64,000 bases of DNA from Sycon ciliatum (taxonomy: Eukaryota; Porifera; Calcarea; Leucosolenida; Sycettidae), in assembly GCF_964019385.1 (NCBI RefSeq), contig NC_088644.1, positions 42,899,192-42,963,191 on the forward strand, in the 5' to 3' direction. Below are positions 19,597-30,327 of this stretch, one piece after another (within the stretch, counting starts at the first letter, position 1; the number at the start of each line of letters is the position of its first letter). A program made the translations under genes and the position numbers. The notes under the pieces are model-generated. The model ran no database searches and was not told the origin of the DNA. It was given only the letters and a program-made list of their open reading frames with translations.

Positions 19597-21125
19597 TTGT
19601 CCTTTCTAGATGTGCGTGTGGAGAAGTCAAACGATGAAATTGTAACGTCAATATACAGGAAACCAACATTTACCGGACAATATATCGTGTTTGACTCGTA
19701 TTGTTCGTACCTGTATAAGGTCAACTTGGTGAAGAATCTGGTGGATAGAGCGCGGCGAATCTGTTCCCCCTCTCGACTCAAGGATGAGCTAGGTTTTCTG
19801 AAATCTGTGTTTCTCAAAAATGGTTACCCGGAGGAACTGCTAAACAAGCTACTAAAATCAGCATCAAAACCAAAGGTCGTCATCATAGGTCCAAGTCGTT
19901 GCCCAGTCTACCTTTCCTTACCTTGGAAAGGAGAGGCATCACAGACAGTGTGCCGCACAATCAAAACGCTAGTTACACAAACATACTTTGCGGTGCACTT
20001 CATCCCTGTGTTCACTACGATACGTGCGTTCACGGTGAGGAAGGATGTCCTACCATCCCACCTATTGAGCCACTTGGTCTACCAATTTGAGTGCCGGAAT
20101 TGTGATAGCCGGTACGTTGGTAGGACCCTTCAACACCTGAGCGCACGTATCAAGCAGCATGTACCACTTCACATGCTGCCGGACGTAGCAAAAGCGAAGC
20201 GCCCGAAGCGGGGAAGACCACGCAAGAACCCGCTTCCTCTACCACCGACACAACCAGAGCAAGTCGAACACACGGTGCAGAGGAAGAGTGGTGGATCACT
20301 AAGCCAACCGAATGTGCCTTCTCCACCGTTGCCCTTGCCGCCACCGGAGCCACCACCAGTGCCGTTGGTGGCTGGGGTTGGGGTGGAATCGGCAACAACG
20401 ACAGTACCACCAATCACAGAAATTGATCCCATTTCTTTGACACAGTATCCGGCTGTGCGGACACCGCAGCACCCTCCGGCGCTTGATCCGTGGGTCCAGG
20501 GACCACGGAGGTCGACCGCCAATTATTCAACCGAAATATATGCTAGGAATGGCCAAGGCCCACGCGGAGCATCGAAGGAGACCAGAAGCCAGAAGCAAAA
20601 CGGAACACAACCTCGGGACGTAGATGAGGTAAGGACAGTGGCACGGGCCGGGACAGACGTAGGAAGGAGAACATGGATGGTATCAGACGACTGACTGGTG
20701 GTGAATATGAGTCGGGTGATGATGCGGCGGATGACGAGGATACAGATGACGACGAGGCGGATGACGGCGAGGATACAGATGACGACGAGGCGGGTGATGA
20801 CGAGGCGGCGGATGACGACGAGGCGGATGACGATGAGACGGCTGGTGGTGATGGTGATAAAACGGACGAGGAGAAGTCAGGTGGCAGGGAAGGTGATGGA
20901 GCTGATGAGGGTGAAATTCGTAAGAAGTCAGCTGTGTACTTGCATTTGTTATCTCGTCCCGATTGTTTGAGTGTGTATGATGATTCCCACTTCTCTGTAC
21001 TGTGTCGTGCCCGTTATGTCCAGCAGTTGAAGGTCCTTGAAGCTGTTTGTATTCGTACGCATAAGCCCGATTTGTGTAAGCAAAAAGAACATGTTTTAGC
21101 ACTTACCGGTAGGTTATTTTCGTGA
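19597..21125 (+). pseudogene. Penelope-like element polyprotein, 5'-truncated: RT tail, GIY-YIG endonuclease, acidic linker, C-terminal block
   Basis: Coding enters at LSFLDVRVEK, the end of a Penelope-type reverse transcriptase (SIYRKPTFTGQY is diagnostic; NGYPEELLNK follows). Then comes the GIY-YIG-type endonuclease: LVYQFECRNC, DSRYVGRT, LSARIKQH. A basic, proline-rich linker (KRGRPRKNPLPLPP) follows, then after a frameshift near 20660-20690 a very acidic linker (DDEADDGEDTDDDE), and last the C-terminal block (VLCRARYVQQLKVLEAV). The catalytic RT palm is missing and the frame is broken, so the copy is dead. The first 20 codons of the long ORF here (from 19537) are antisense of the element's own C-terminal end, not real N-terminus. 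Confidence 0.8.
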
Positions 21126-21334
21126 GTTTGCACCCCGTGCTCATGAGTTGTTTCTGCACTGTTCATGCCCGTTTGTCACACTTACTCTTTATCTTAGTTC
21201 TCACTTTTTGTAATACTTACCACAAGTTACCGGTCAACTCGTGGAACTACAACAAACAATTTGTCAATTTGCTTGTACAAATCCATGGTGGGGTACAATT
21301 CCTTTTTCTCCAGAGCATCCCTTATTATTATTAT

Positions 21335-22085
21335 TATTATTATTATGAAATGACCCAAAGGCAATGTGCCTATCGAGGGGTTCATTTGATTGAAAGAACA
21401 GTAGATGTAGATGTATGTACAAAGAGAAGTAGGGATTGATGAGGAGAGAAATGGGGAAAATCAACTGCAAGGTGGCGGAATTCCGTTGATTGCATAAGCA
21501 TAGTCAGCTGTAAATTTCCTGAGGGCAGCTTTGAACTTATAGAGCGAGGCTTCCGATGTTAGACTGGGGGGTAAACAGTTCCATAGAATAGCAGTTCGGA
21601 ACATGAAGAGAGACTTAGACAATGATTTAAATTTGGGAAGAATGATTTTATTTGGTCGTCGCTCACTATTCGTAATCTTGAAATGGAAATCAGCAAGGTA
21701 ATCACGATGATGGAAAACATATCTGTGAAAAGTAGTGAGACTGATGATTTGACGACGATAGGCTAGTGACTCTAGGGAGCATTTAGAATTTAAGACAGAT
21801 TTGGAAGAAGTGTAATCAAATGCAATTTTTTTCTTTTTCAGTAGAGCTCTAGCAAACCTTGCCTGTAATTGATCGAGAATGGTCATGGGTTTCTTATTAG
21901 ATCCAAACGACCACACCGTACAGCTATATTCGATCACAGGTCTTACGAACCCTTTGTACAGTATGATCATTGCCGAAGGCGTAAGTTGCTGGGACATAAT
22001 TGACAGTAGGTGCACTCGATATCTGAACTTCGAAGTTATTGAGGCGACATGTTTGCGGAAATCCAGGTTGTCGGTCAAGGTGAGG
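21335..22085 (-). pseudogene. 3' end of a CR1/jockey-like LINE, inserted in the PLE
   Basis: The minus strand encodes the RT thumb and C-terminal region: LTLTDNLDFRKHV, YKGFVRPVIEYSCTVWSFG, LDQLQARFARAL, FRTAILWNCLPPSL, to a stop near 21461. A 3' UTR then ends GGGTCATTTC followed by (ATA)n at 21332-21352, the tail type of such LINEs. The catalytic motifs are lost through 5' truncation. The same family is the broken copy at 5757-8035. Confidence 0.85.
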
Positions 22086-22483
22086 TTATGTGGAATGCCC
22101 TCCCTGCTCACTTGAAAGGAAGTGAGGACATAAGATCATTTTCTACAGACCTTTTGCACGCTCTAAATGACGACAAATTGACTGATGATCACTATATCCC
22201 CTCCTTTTTGAAAATGTATTTCACCAATAAAATAAGGCTTGGAATTTTTTTTAAACATGATTATCGACGGACTTGCCCCTTCTGTTCATGCATTGCCCTG
22301 CTCTAGTAATGGTTCATGAATCCGCCCAGTCCACATTCCTTCTCCGTTTTTCTTTCCTTACAGGTGCATCTTCCTCTCTGCTCAGTTTTATTTTCTCTTT
22401 TCGTTCGTCCCTCTTGATATTGTACTTTGTACTGTGGAGGCAACGAACTGAAATAACAAAAACCAACCAACCAACCAACCCGT
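22086..22483 (+). pseudogene. 3' end of another LINE, opposite orientation
   Basis: The plus strand reads WNALPAHLKGSEDIRSF, the last block of CR1/L2-type reverse transcriptases, then a 3' UTR ending in an A/C-rich tail (GAAATAACAAAAACCAACC) directly before PLE sequence resumes at about 22484. The join with the minus-strand LINE at about 22085 has no gap, so one probably inserted beside or into the other. Confidence 0.55.
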
Positions 22484-22552
22484 CAGGCGTCATGTGTCAC
22501 GCTTCTTTGGATTTTTAACCTTTGTTTTTCCCTTGATCACTTTAGTTCCGTA

Positions 22553-22592
22553 TTTCCACTGATGATCGGAGCTTGAAAATCGATTTTGGAAA
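22553..22592 (+). ncRNA. hammerhead ribozyme core in the right PLE terminal copy
   Basis: TTTCCA (22553-22558), CTGATGA (22559-22565), GAA (22575-22577), the palindromic stem III AATCGATT (22578-22585), U at the cleavage position, and TGGAAA (22587-22592) pairing 6 bp with the first word. The cleavage nucleotide differs from the left copy (U versus A); both are permitted (not G). Stem II pairing is poor. Confidence 0.6.
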
Positions 22593-22701
22593 CACACAAA
22601 ACCAAACCTTGAACAAAGTACCAATGTGTCATGTTGCGTGGTGATGTCTGCGGCATTCATACTTTTCATAGCTATTAGAAAAAAAAGGGGTAGGAGTTTA
22701 A

Positions 22702-23123
22702 GCGGGATTCACAGAAGCTTTTTTGCGATGCGACACGCGATGCGACAGACGCGAAACCGGGAAAACCCCAAATCGCAGCCATGTCGCACCCCACGCAACT
22801 GCCGCAACTGGGCCATCGCAGGCCATCGCAGAAGTTGAGCTTGGCTCAACTTTTGCGATGCGATGCGATGCGACAAGCGATTTGGTGTACGATTTTGACC
22901 TTTTCTACAGCAAAGTTGTACAAAGGTGCAAGAGTTGCCTATAAACTTTTACAAGTTCTGTCAAACCGCGCGAATATCATGGTGACGTACCCAAATCAGC
23001 AAAACTTTGTCGCATCGTTGACTTCTTCTGTGAATGGTATTTCGCGAGTTCGCATCGCACGCATCCATCGCAGATCGCGTCGCATCGCGTGTCGCATCGC
23101 AAAAAAGCTTCTGTGAATCCCGC
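22702..23123 (+). mobile_element. TTAA-MITE family 1, copy A
   Basis: Termini GCGGGATTCACAGAAGC and its complement, flanked by TTAA on both sides (22698-22701 and 23124-23127). Rich in GCGATGCGAC words. No coding. A TTAA target suggests piggyBac- or Kolobok-type transposition. Confidence 0.9.
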
Positions 23124-23127
23124 TTAA

Positions 23128-24565
23128 AGGCCGATTCACAATACAACTTTCTGCGACGCGACATGCGACTTGCGACACATGCGACGAGCTGCGACAGCGA
23201 CACACGGTTCACAGTATTCTTCATGTTTGCGACATATCCTCATGCACAAGAAGAAGTACTATGCACGTGCACTGCACGTACACTGCACGTGCACCCAGGG
23301 TCGAAACTGTACGATCCATTTGTGTATGTCGCGTGTCGCATGTCGCAAAAGTTGAACTTTTTTAGGGTTTTACGTCGGGCCCTAGACGACGGCTACTTTG
23401 GCCAACCGGACAACGAAGAAGTTGTGACCAAAGAGAATGACTTTATTTCTTGCGCATGCGTATGTAGAATGACGTAATACTCAGGGAGTGAGGTCGCTAC
23501 AGTACTCCCCCGCCAGTGGTGAGGTCGGGAGGAGCGAAGCACGATAAACAAGAAACAAGAAAGAGAAGAGAAAGGAAAGCGCAGCATGTACAAGGCGGAA
23601 AGGCAAAAATATAATAATATGATACATATGTACAGGCGAGAGCGCTGCGTGCGTGAAATTTGTTAATCAACGTGGCACAAATGCCGAAACAAAAATCAGA
23701 AAAGCAGGAAAGAGAGAGATGCATGACAGAGGCGGGTTAACATGTCAGAGATGTGTTAACGTGACAGAGGTGGAGAGCATGTCAGAGGCAGAAAGAAAGA
23801 AAGAAAAGAGGAAATGTACGCATGACAGAGGAGTGTTATCGTGTCAGCCGGAGGCGGCTGCATGTTGCAGGCTTGGCTGGATACCAGCAGGAGCGCTGCA
23901 CTGGGGCGAGGCGTGCCGACTGAGGCGGGGACAGGTGGAGGCGAGCGCAGCTCCATGGGGTCCGGTGCCGGGCGTGGGCCTGCGTGCGTGCACAGTGAGT
24001 GAGCTGGTACGACGGGTGGAGGTGGCCAATTTCCAGCTTGAGGCCAGGACGAATACGGACGACGACGACTGGACGATGCCGTGGCAGGATAGCGGGGTAT
24101 CCAGGTGGGCCGGGGAGGGTGGCAGGGGCCACAGCAGCTCCGAGGCGGATCCAGTGGTGGTGAGGCTCAAGTTTTACGTCAACAGCCGGCGATTGACGGG
24201 TTCCCGAGAGTTGAGGCGAGCAGGAAACTGCGGCGGGCCGAGCTCAGGGATGGCATGTTCAAAACTCCGAAGAGCGCAGCGTCAGGGGTCACCAATTTAG
24301 GGTTTTACGTCGGGCCCTAGACGACGGCTACTTTGGCCAACCGGACAACGAAGAAGTTGTGACCAAAGAGAATGATTTTATTTCTTGCGCATGCGTATGT
24401 AGAATGACGTAATACTCAGGGAGTGAGGTCGCTACACTTTCTTCAACTTCTGCGACAGGTGCATTGCGACAGCTTGCGACAGCTCGCGACAGGCAGTTTC
24501 TTGTCGCAACTGTCGCAAATCGCGTGTCGCGTCGCAGAAAGTTGTATTGTGAATCGGCGCGGCCT
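23128..24565 (+). mobile_element. TTAA-MITE family 2, copy B, split by an LTR element
   Basis: The left end AGGCCGATTCACAATACAAC directly follows the TTAA that ends copy A. The right end is slightly altered (GAATCGGCGCGGCCT). The LTR element at 23361-24436 sits in the centre between GAACTTT and CTTTCTTC, as comparison with copies D and F shows. Confidence 0.85.
23361..24436 (-). mobile_element. non-autonomous LTR retrotransposon (TRIM-like), tRNA-Trp-type primer site
   Basis: Direct repeats at 23361-23501 and 24297-24436 (about 140 bp) are near identical. Read on the minus strand the LTR starts TGTAGCGACC. It is followed by TTGGTGACCCC, which matches the first ten bases of a primer site for tRNA-Trp. 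A purine-rich GGCGGGGGAGTAC precedes the 3' LTR. The target duplication is CTTT (or ACTTT). The 0.8-kb interior has no gag or pol, so the element depends on a relative. The host MITE shows the empty site. The ORFs in the interior are shadows. Confidence 0.85.
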
Positions 24566-24572
24566 TTATTAA

Positions 24573-24996
24573 AGCGGGATTCACAGAAGCTTTTTTGCGA
24601 TGCGACACGCGATGCGACGCGATCTGCGACGGACGCGTGCGATGCGAACTCGCGAAATACCATTCACAGAAGAAGTCAACGATGCGACAAAGTTTTGCTG
24701 ATTTGGGTACGCCACCATGATATTCGCGCGGTTTGACACAACTTGAAAAAATTTATAGGCAACTCTTGCACCTTTGTACAACTTTGCTGTAGAAAAGGTC
24801 AAAATCGTACACCAAATCGCTTGTCGCATCGCATCGCATCGCAAAAGTTGAGCCAAGCTCAACTTCTGCGATGGCCTGCGATGGCCCAGTTGCGGCAGTT
24901 GCGTGGGGTGCGACATGGCTGCGATTTGGGGTTTTCCCGGTTTCGCGTCTGTCGCATCGCGTGTCGCATCGCAAAAAAGCTTCTGTGAATCCCGCT
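24573..24996 (-). mobile_element. TTAA-MITE family 1, copy C (inverted relative to A)
   Basis: Reverse complement of copy A over its whole length with a few differences. TTAA at 24569-24572 and 24997-25000. Confidence 0.9.
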
Positions 24997-25000
24997 TTAA

Positions 25001-25343
25001 GGCCGATTCACAATACAACTTTCTGCGACGCGACATGCGACTTGCGACACATGCGACGAGCTGCGACAGCGACACACGGTTCACAATGTTCTTCATGTTT
25101 GCGACATCCTCATGCACAAGTAGTACTATGCACGTGCACTGCACGTGCACCCAGGGTCGAAACTGTACTCCATTTGTGTATGTCGCGTGTCGCATGTCGC
25201 AAAAGTTGAACTTTCTTCAACTTCTGCGACAGGTGCATTGCGACAGCTTGCGACAGGTTGCGACAGCTCGCGACAGGCAGTTTCTTGTCGCAACTGTCGC
25301 AAATCGCGTGTCGCGTCGCAGAAAGTTGTATTGTGAATCGGGC
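25001..25343 (+). mobile_element. TTAA-MITE family 2, copy D
   Basis: GGCCGATTCACAATACAAC to GTTGTATTGTGAATCGGGC, flanked by TTAA (24997-25000, 25344-25347). Contains the GCACGTGCACTGCACGTGCA palindrome and many TGCGACA words. Confidence 0.9.
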
Positions 25344-25347
25344 TTAA

Positions 25348-25655
25348 CACAGTTGCGACAAGAAACTGCCTGTCGCGAGCTGTCGCAAGCTGTCGCAAGC
25401 TGTCGCAAGCTGTCGCAATGCACCTGTCGCAGAAGTTGAAGAAAGTTCAACTTTTGCGACATGCGACACGCGACATACACAAATGGAGTACAGTTTCGAC
25501 CCTGGGTGCACGTGCAGTGCACGTGCATAGTACTACTTGTGCATGAGGATGTCGCAAACATGAAGAATATTGTGAACCGTGTGTCGCTGTCGCAGCTCGT
25601 CGCATGTGTCGCAAGTCGCATGTCGCGTCGCAGAAAGTTGTATTGTGAATCGGCC
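25348..25655 (-). mobile_element. TTAA-MITE family 2, copy E (inverted, one terminus missing)
   Basis: Reverse complement of D, but its left end starts inside the element (CACAGTTGCGACAAG), so the end abutting D is lost. The right end is complete (GTGAATCGGCCT). Confidence 0.85.
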
Positions 25656-25662
25656 TTTATAA

Positions 25663-26015
25663 GGCCGATTCACAATACAACTTTCTGCGACGCGACATGC
25701 GACTTGCGACACATGCGACGAGCTGCGACAGGGACACACGGTTCACAATATCCTTCATGTTTGCGACATCCTCATGCACAAGTAGTACTATGCACGTGCA
25801 CTGCACGTGCACCCAGGGTCGAAACTGTACTCCATTTGTGTATGTCGCGTGTCGCATGTCGCAAAAGTTGAACTTTCTTCAACTTCTGCGACAGGTGCAT
25901 TGCGACAGCTTGCGACAGCTTGCGACAGCTTGCGACAGCTCGCGACAGGCAGTTTCTTGTCGCAACTGTCGCAAATCGCGTGTCGCGTCGCAGAAAGTTG
26001 TATTGTGAATCGGGC
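25663..26015 (+). mobile_element. TTAA-MITE family 2, copy F
   Basis: Colinear with D. The left flank TATAA is a decayed TTAA; the right flank is TTAA (26016-26019). Confidence 0.88.
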
Positions 26016-26019
26016 TTAA

Positions 26020-26364
26020 AGCCCGATTCACAATACAACTTTCTGCGACGCGACACGCGATTTGCGACAGTTGCGACAAGAAACTGCCTGTCGCGAGCTG
26101 TCGCAACCTGTCGCAAGCTGTCGCAATGCACCTGTCGCAGAAGTTGAAGAAAGTTCAACTTTTGCGACATGCGACACGCGACATACACAAATGGAGTACA
26201 GTTTCGACCCTGGGTGCACGTGCAGTGCACGTGCATAGTACTACTTGTGCATGAGGATGTCGCAAACATGAAGAATATTGTGAACCGTGTGTCGCTGTCG
26301 CAGCTCGTCGCATGTGTCGCAAGTCGCATGTCGCGTCGCAGAAAGTTGTATTGTGAATCGGCCT
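26020..26364 (-). mobile_element. TTAA-MITE family 2, copy G (inverted)
   Basis: Starts AGCCCGATTCAC right after the TTAA shared with F and ends GAATCGGCCT before TTAG. Reverse orientation to F, so F and G form a large head-to-head palindrome. Confidence 0.88.
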
Positions 26365-26661
26365 TTAGGGACAAGCCCAACTTTTTTTGCAGTTTTCTGT
26401 CATAAAAAATTAACGTCACAGGCTGCTCTTCGCAAAAATAGTACTGACTAGACTGTACTGTACACGCGCGCGACCGGTCCGGCGCGGTACGCGGTCGAGT
26501 CTGATCTGGAGTCTTTTCTGGACACGTGTACAGTCCGTGCGCCAGTTCAGAAAAAGTCGTCGTAAAAGTTGCACTTTTATTTTCCAGATTTGCCAGATTT
26601 CGCAGTTTTCTCAAGATATCGCGAGACGAATACTCAATGGCGTCACCTTCGTCGTCCTTTG
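26365..26661. other. intergenic
   Basis: GC-rich, CpG-rich stretch (ACACGCGCGCGACCGGTCCGG near 26461-26490). Nothing coding recognised. Confidence 0.4.
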
Positions 26662-26669
26662 GTTTACGT

Positions 26670-26706
26670 CAGGGAGTCGTAAAATACCATATTTTACGAC
26701 TCCCTG
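26670..26706. mobile_element. 37-bp palindromic nano-MITE, copy 3
   Basis: Starts CAGGGAGTCGTAAAATA, a 3-nt centre, then the exact complement ending CCCTG. Flanked by the perfect 8-bp duplication GTTTACGT (26662-26669, 26707-26714). Confidence 0.9.
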
Positions 26707-26759
26707 GTTTACGTCTCCCGTGAGTTCTTCGTCTCAGATCGTTGTCGAAATCCAACCTA

Positions 26760-27192
26760 AGGCTGTGTTTACATGAGAAATTTCAACCCGGGTCGAGTTC
26801 AGCCCGGGTTGAAAGTCTGTACGACAAACAAAAGAGGTGAGCGTTTACATGAAGACAGTTGACCCGGGTCAAATACTGATATGCCGCCAAAAGTCCACTT
26901 CTACAGTCCTGTATGGTCACGTGAATCCTTTCGCGCGAAATTTGCATCTGCAGTGCTGTTCAAACCTGGCGCGAGATACGCACAGAAGTACGTTTGTACG
27001 ATTTTCTTGACCCGGGTTGATTTCAACCCTCCCCCCAAGGGGAGGGTTGAAATCAACCCGGGGCGAAATTTCAACCCGGGTCAAGCGCAATGCGTCATGT
27101 AAACGCGCCATTCACTTTGTGCACATGGCGGGTTGAAATCTGACCCGGGTCGAACTCAACCCGGGTTGAAACGCTTCATGTAAACACAGCCT
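26760..27192. mobile_element. 433-bp MITE, AGGCTGTGTTTACATGA termini
   Basis: Terminal repeats AGGCTGTGTTTACATG and CATGTAAACACAGCCT, flanked by TA. The interior repeats ACCCGGGTTGAAA words many times. An internal strong hairpin at about 27010-27062 (arms CGGGTTGATTTCAACCC, loop CCAA) adds a second fold. No coding. Confidence 0.88.
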
Positions 27193-27194
27193 TA

Positions 27195-29882
27195 TACTAG
27201 CAAGAGTGGGTTATGTACTCTTGATACTAGTAATAGTTGTTCTCTGCCCTAAGTTTTGTCCGTGACGAAAACAAATAACGAGAAATTGAGTTGTCGCTCG
27301 TCGCTTGCGTTTTCGTTATGTCGCTGATATTTTGGTTGAACATGCTATAATTTCGTGCCGTTGGTTTGTACAAGGGTTTCGCTATTTCCTGCTTATTCAA
27401 TTAGAAAGAGGTATTAGCCAACAGTGTATCCTCCAATTTTGGCTTGTGCAAAAAATCCGACATCGGTGATACCAACCGTTTCGTCAACACTGTACTATTT
27501 TTGACACATTTTGACACACACATGTCTTCAATTGGTGGACTTATGAACGACCGACAGAATCGTTCAAGGGGTCCTAGTATTCTGCGATGTTCCAGCCAGA
27601 CCATTGTATCCGTAGACCACGAATTTACAAACAACACGAACCCCAACAGGTTGCTGGAGCTCCAAACACAAACCCTCGCAGATCAATGCATGTGCCTGTA
27701 CTTGTATGTACAACAGCAACAATATCAAGCCAAATACAGTACTGAGGCGGGAAAGAAATATAAATAATTCATGCAGAGAGGATGACACTACAAACACAGC
27801 ACCTGAGCCAATGCAGAATTGAAGTGAAAAAATGGCATCTGCGGATGGCCAGGATACGGTGCTACTATTAAATTTTACAGAACAACCGCCACAAGCTATG
27901 ACACATAACGTCTCGTACCTTCATTCACGGCGGACGCATGGAGCAAAGAATACGTTTACCATACACCCGTACATACATGCACACGTGAATTGACACGTGT
28001 TCATGCGCTTTTTTCAACAGACCCACACACGTCCGCATGTACATGTAAACGCACAGACATGTACACGTACGTACGTGCACGAACATACACACCCATAAAC
28101 ATGCACACACACACCCCCGCTAAAGTATGGGAGCATATGTGCACAAAGCATCACGTGATTGCATTCACAAGTTTATACAAGCCAGCCAGGTAATGAATGC
28201 ATACTTGTAGTTGTGTGGTAGCTGCTACAACAAATGGAGCATTGGCTAAATATTGCAATAAGGAGAGTGTTATGATAGTCATGCAAAGGTTCTGCTGTTA
28301 TCAACGAAGTGCACGCCTCTCGTGCTAAGTTCAAGATCCATTGTACTCTTCTTTGCAACATACTTCGTGCAGCTTGCATCCAATCGTGGGCATCACGAGT
28401 CAAGGCAGCAGCCACATAGACCAGTAAGATTCACTGATATTGAGGATTTGGACCAGGGTGCTGTTCCGATCAAACTTGCAATAACACCTTGTTGAGCTGG
28501 GTCTTCCCCACTGGCACAGCCACCTTGTGTGGCCCTACCATTAGTGGTCTCTGCCCGTTGCCTTCATTTCATTGGTAGGGTTGTGTTTGACGAAAAGCCC
28601 ACTTGACTGCATTCCAGCATATAGCTTTCAAATGTAAGTGTGATGTATTGATATCACAGACATGCTGACGTTTGGTACATGCCTCAAGGCTAGTCAATAG
28701 AATTGATAGTCATACATCACTTCAAGCTAGGACCTCTCCAGTGGGAGAAATGAGGTGATCCACTGTTGTCCGCTGGAAGCGTTTGACCCTGTTGATCATG
28801 GTGATATCTACATAGGCATCAATACACAGCCGGAAAGTGAAGTGTGCACACACAGACGCACACACACACAGACACACACAGACACACACACGCACACACA
28901 TACCAAGCAGCATAGCACCACAATTTCCACCATGTAAAGCAGCAAGTATCGCCCCCCAAGCATGTGTATGCACAGAGTACATGATTATGCCACAGGGGAT
29001 TTTTTATATATTTGAATGCAGATGCACAGACCCTGGGTCATTGGCATTGGTTATGGGTTTCATATTCATGTCCTAGCTATAAATTGATAAGTCAATAATA
29101 ATTTTGCTCTTCTGTTTCATGCATTGTGTGTAAAATACCAATATACAGGCAAATTGTACTAAAGTACCATACAGCTCTGCATCAATGTTGCCAATGCTGT
29201 TGATTGTACATTGTTCACAATCGCTGCAATCACTGCCATTTCTCATAAATAATATTGTCATGCGGTATAGTTACGAAATACACCGCCAGGATGCCACAAT
29301 ACAAAGATGGCTACATTTTTTCAACCAACATGCAATTATTGCGAAAAAATAAATATTTCCATAATTCGTGCCGTTGGTTTGTACACAATTTCAGGGCTAA
29401 AATAACCTTACCCTGTTATGGCGATATCTCTGAGGAGTTGAATTCACCTAGTCTCCTTTGTGCAAAAAATTCCCTCGTGGTGCTGCCAGCTGCAATGTAA
29501 TGGCAACCCAGAATAGGGTGAAAATCGAAAACGATAAATTCCTCGCCTCCCGTCCATCCAACTGCGCTGGTTGCATCAAGTACGATGTTTAGAAGACGAG
29601 TGGCATCCGACTAACGACTGGCAACATATTTCTTGAAGAAGGAAGCCCTCATTTCACCGACTGGCCTCGAGGCCTCTGCGGCCTTTGGACAATCAATCAA
29701 TCAATCAATCAGGTAGGCAACAAATCGACCAACAATTTACTGACCGGCGTCGTCATCTTTCCCTGCATAACGTCTGCATGTATGGTTCCCGCGCAGAAAA
29801 TAAAACTCGGGCCAAAACAGGGTCTGGCGCACGGACTGTGTACTACTACTTGTACTAGTACAAGTAGTAGACGTAGATCTAC
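27195..29882. other. intergenic, no gene recognised
   Basis: It contains CA-rich stretches at 27990-28115 and 28850-28905 (irregular (CA)n) and (AATC)n near 29693-29711. A minus-strand ORF at 28173-28415 (TRDAHDWMQAARSMLQRRVQ) has exon-like composition but no splice or family support. Confidence 0.5.
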
Positions 29883-29890
29883 GTGTACAT

Positions 29891-29928
29891 CAGGGAGTCG
29901 TCAAATACCGGTATTTGACGACTCCCTG
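29891..29928. mobile_element. 38-bp palindromic nano-MITE, copy 2
   Basis: Starts CAGGGAGTCGTCAAATACC and is followed without spacer by its exact complement. Flanked by the perfect 8-bp duplication GTGTACAT (29883-29890, 29929-29936). Confidence 0.9.
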
Positions 29929-29936
29929 GTGTACAT

Positions 29937-30322
29937 GTATGCGCGCGCGCAAGGATCCGATCCGCGAGATGAGCCGGCCTTGCATGGCCTGCACGTGTGG
30001 TGTGAAGTTAGTTCAAACCAGGGAGTGTAGTGGGATCATTCCAGTTTCCACACCCTTGCCTTATAAAATGTAGTCTGCCAGGAACTATTATTATAATAAT
30101 TATTATAATTATTGTAACCTCGTCGATCTACATTGTACTAGTACAGCTGAGACTGTGAGACCGTCGAGATGAGTTGCTTAGCTCGAGCAGGGGCATGGCG
30201 GAGTATTCCCAGCATTACTAGCACTGGATCTACGTCCTGTGCATCTTTGCGATATCTGCCGATTATGCCAACGTATAGAACGAGAGAGACGGACAGCTCC
30301 AAGCCTAGGTAAGCGAGCCTAA
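29937..30322. other. intergenic
   Basis: (GC)n-like GCGCGCGCGC at about 29940 and an AT-rich ATTATTATAATAATTATT run near 30087-30113. Nothing coding. Confidence 0.4.
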
Positions 30323-30327
30323 TATTA

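Larger units (their letters stand above)
19222..22680 (+). mobile_element. Penelope-like element with ~380-bp inverted terminal copies
   Basis: The left 19222-19596 is the inverted copy of the right end, found in two pieces, 21038-21236 and 22484-22680. The two pieces are separated by LINE insertions. Between them lies PLE coding (reverse transcriptase tail, GIY-YIG, C-terminal block). Each terminal copy carries a hammerhead core in the matching orientation (19299-19338 minus, 22553-22592 plus). PLEs are known for pseudo-LTRs in variable orientation, often with a truncated inverted 5' copy, which fits this layout. Confidence 0.8.

Noticed and set aside
23653..24300. 215-codon ORF and its antisense ORFs
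   Set aside because: They lie inside the non-coding interior of the mini-LTR element, and no gag or pol motif is present.
24581..26614. Many 60-280 codon ORFs
   Set aside because: They are read-through of GCGACA-rich MITEs, which lack stops in several frames; the same peptides repeat on both strands.
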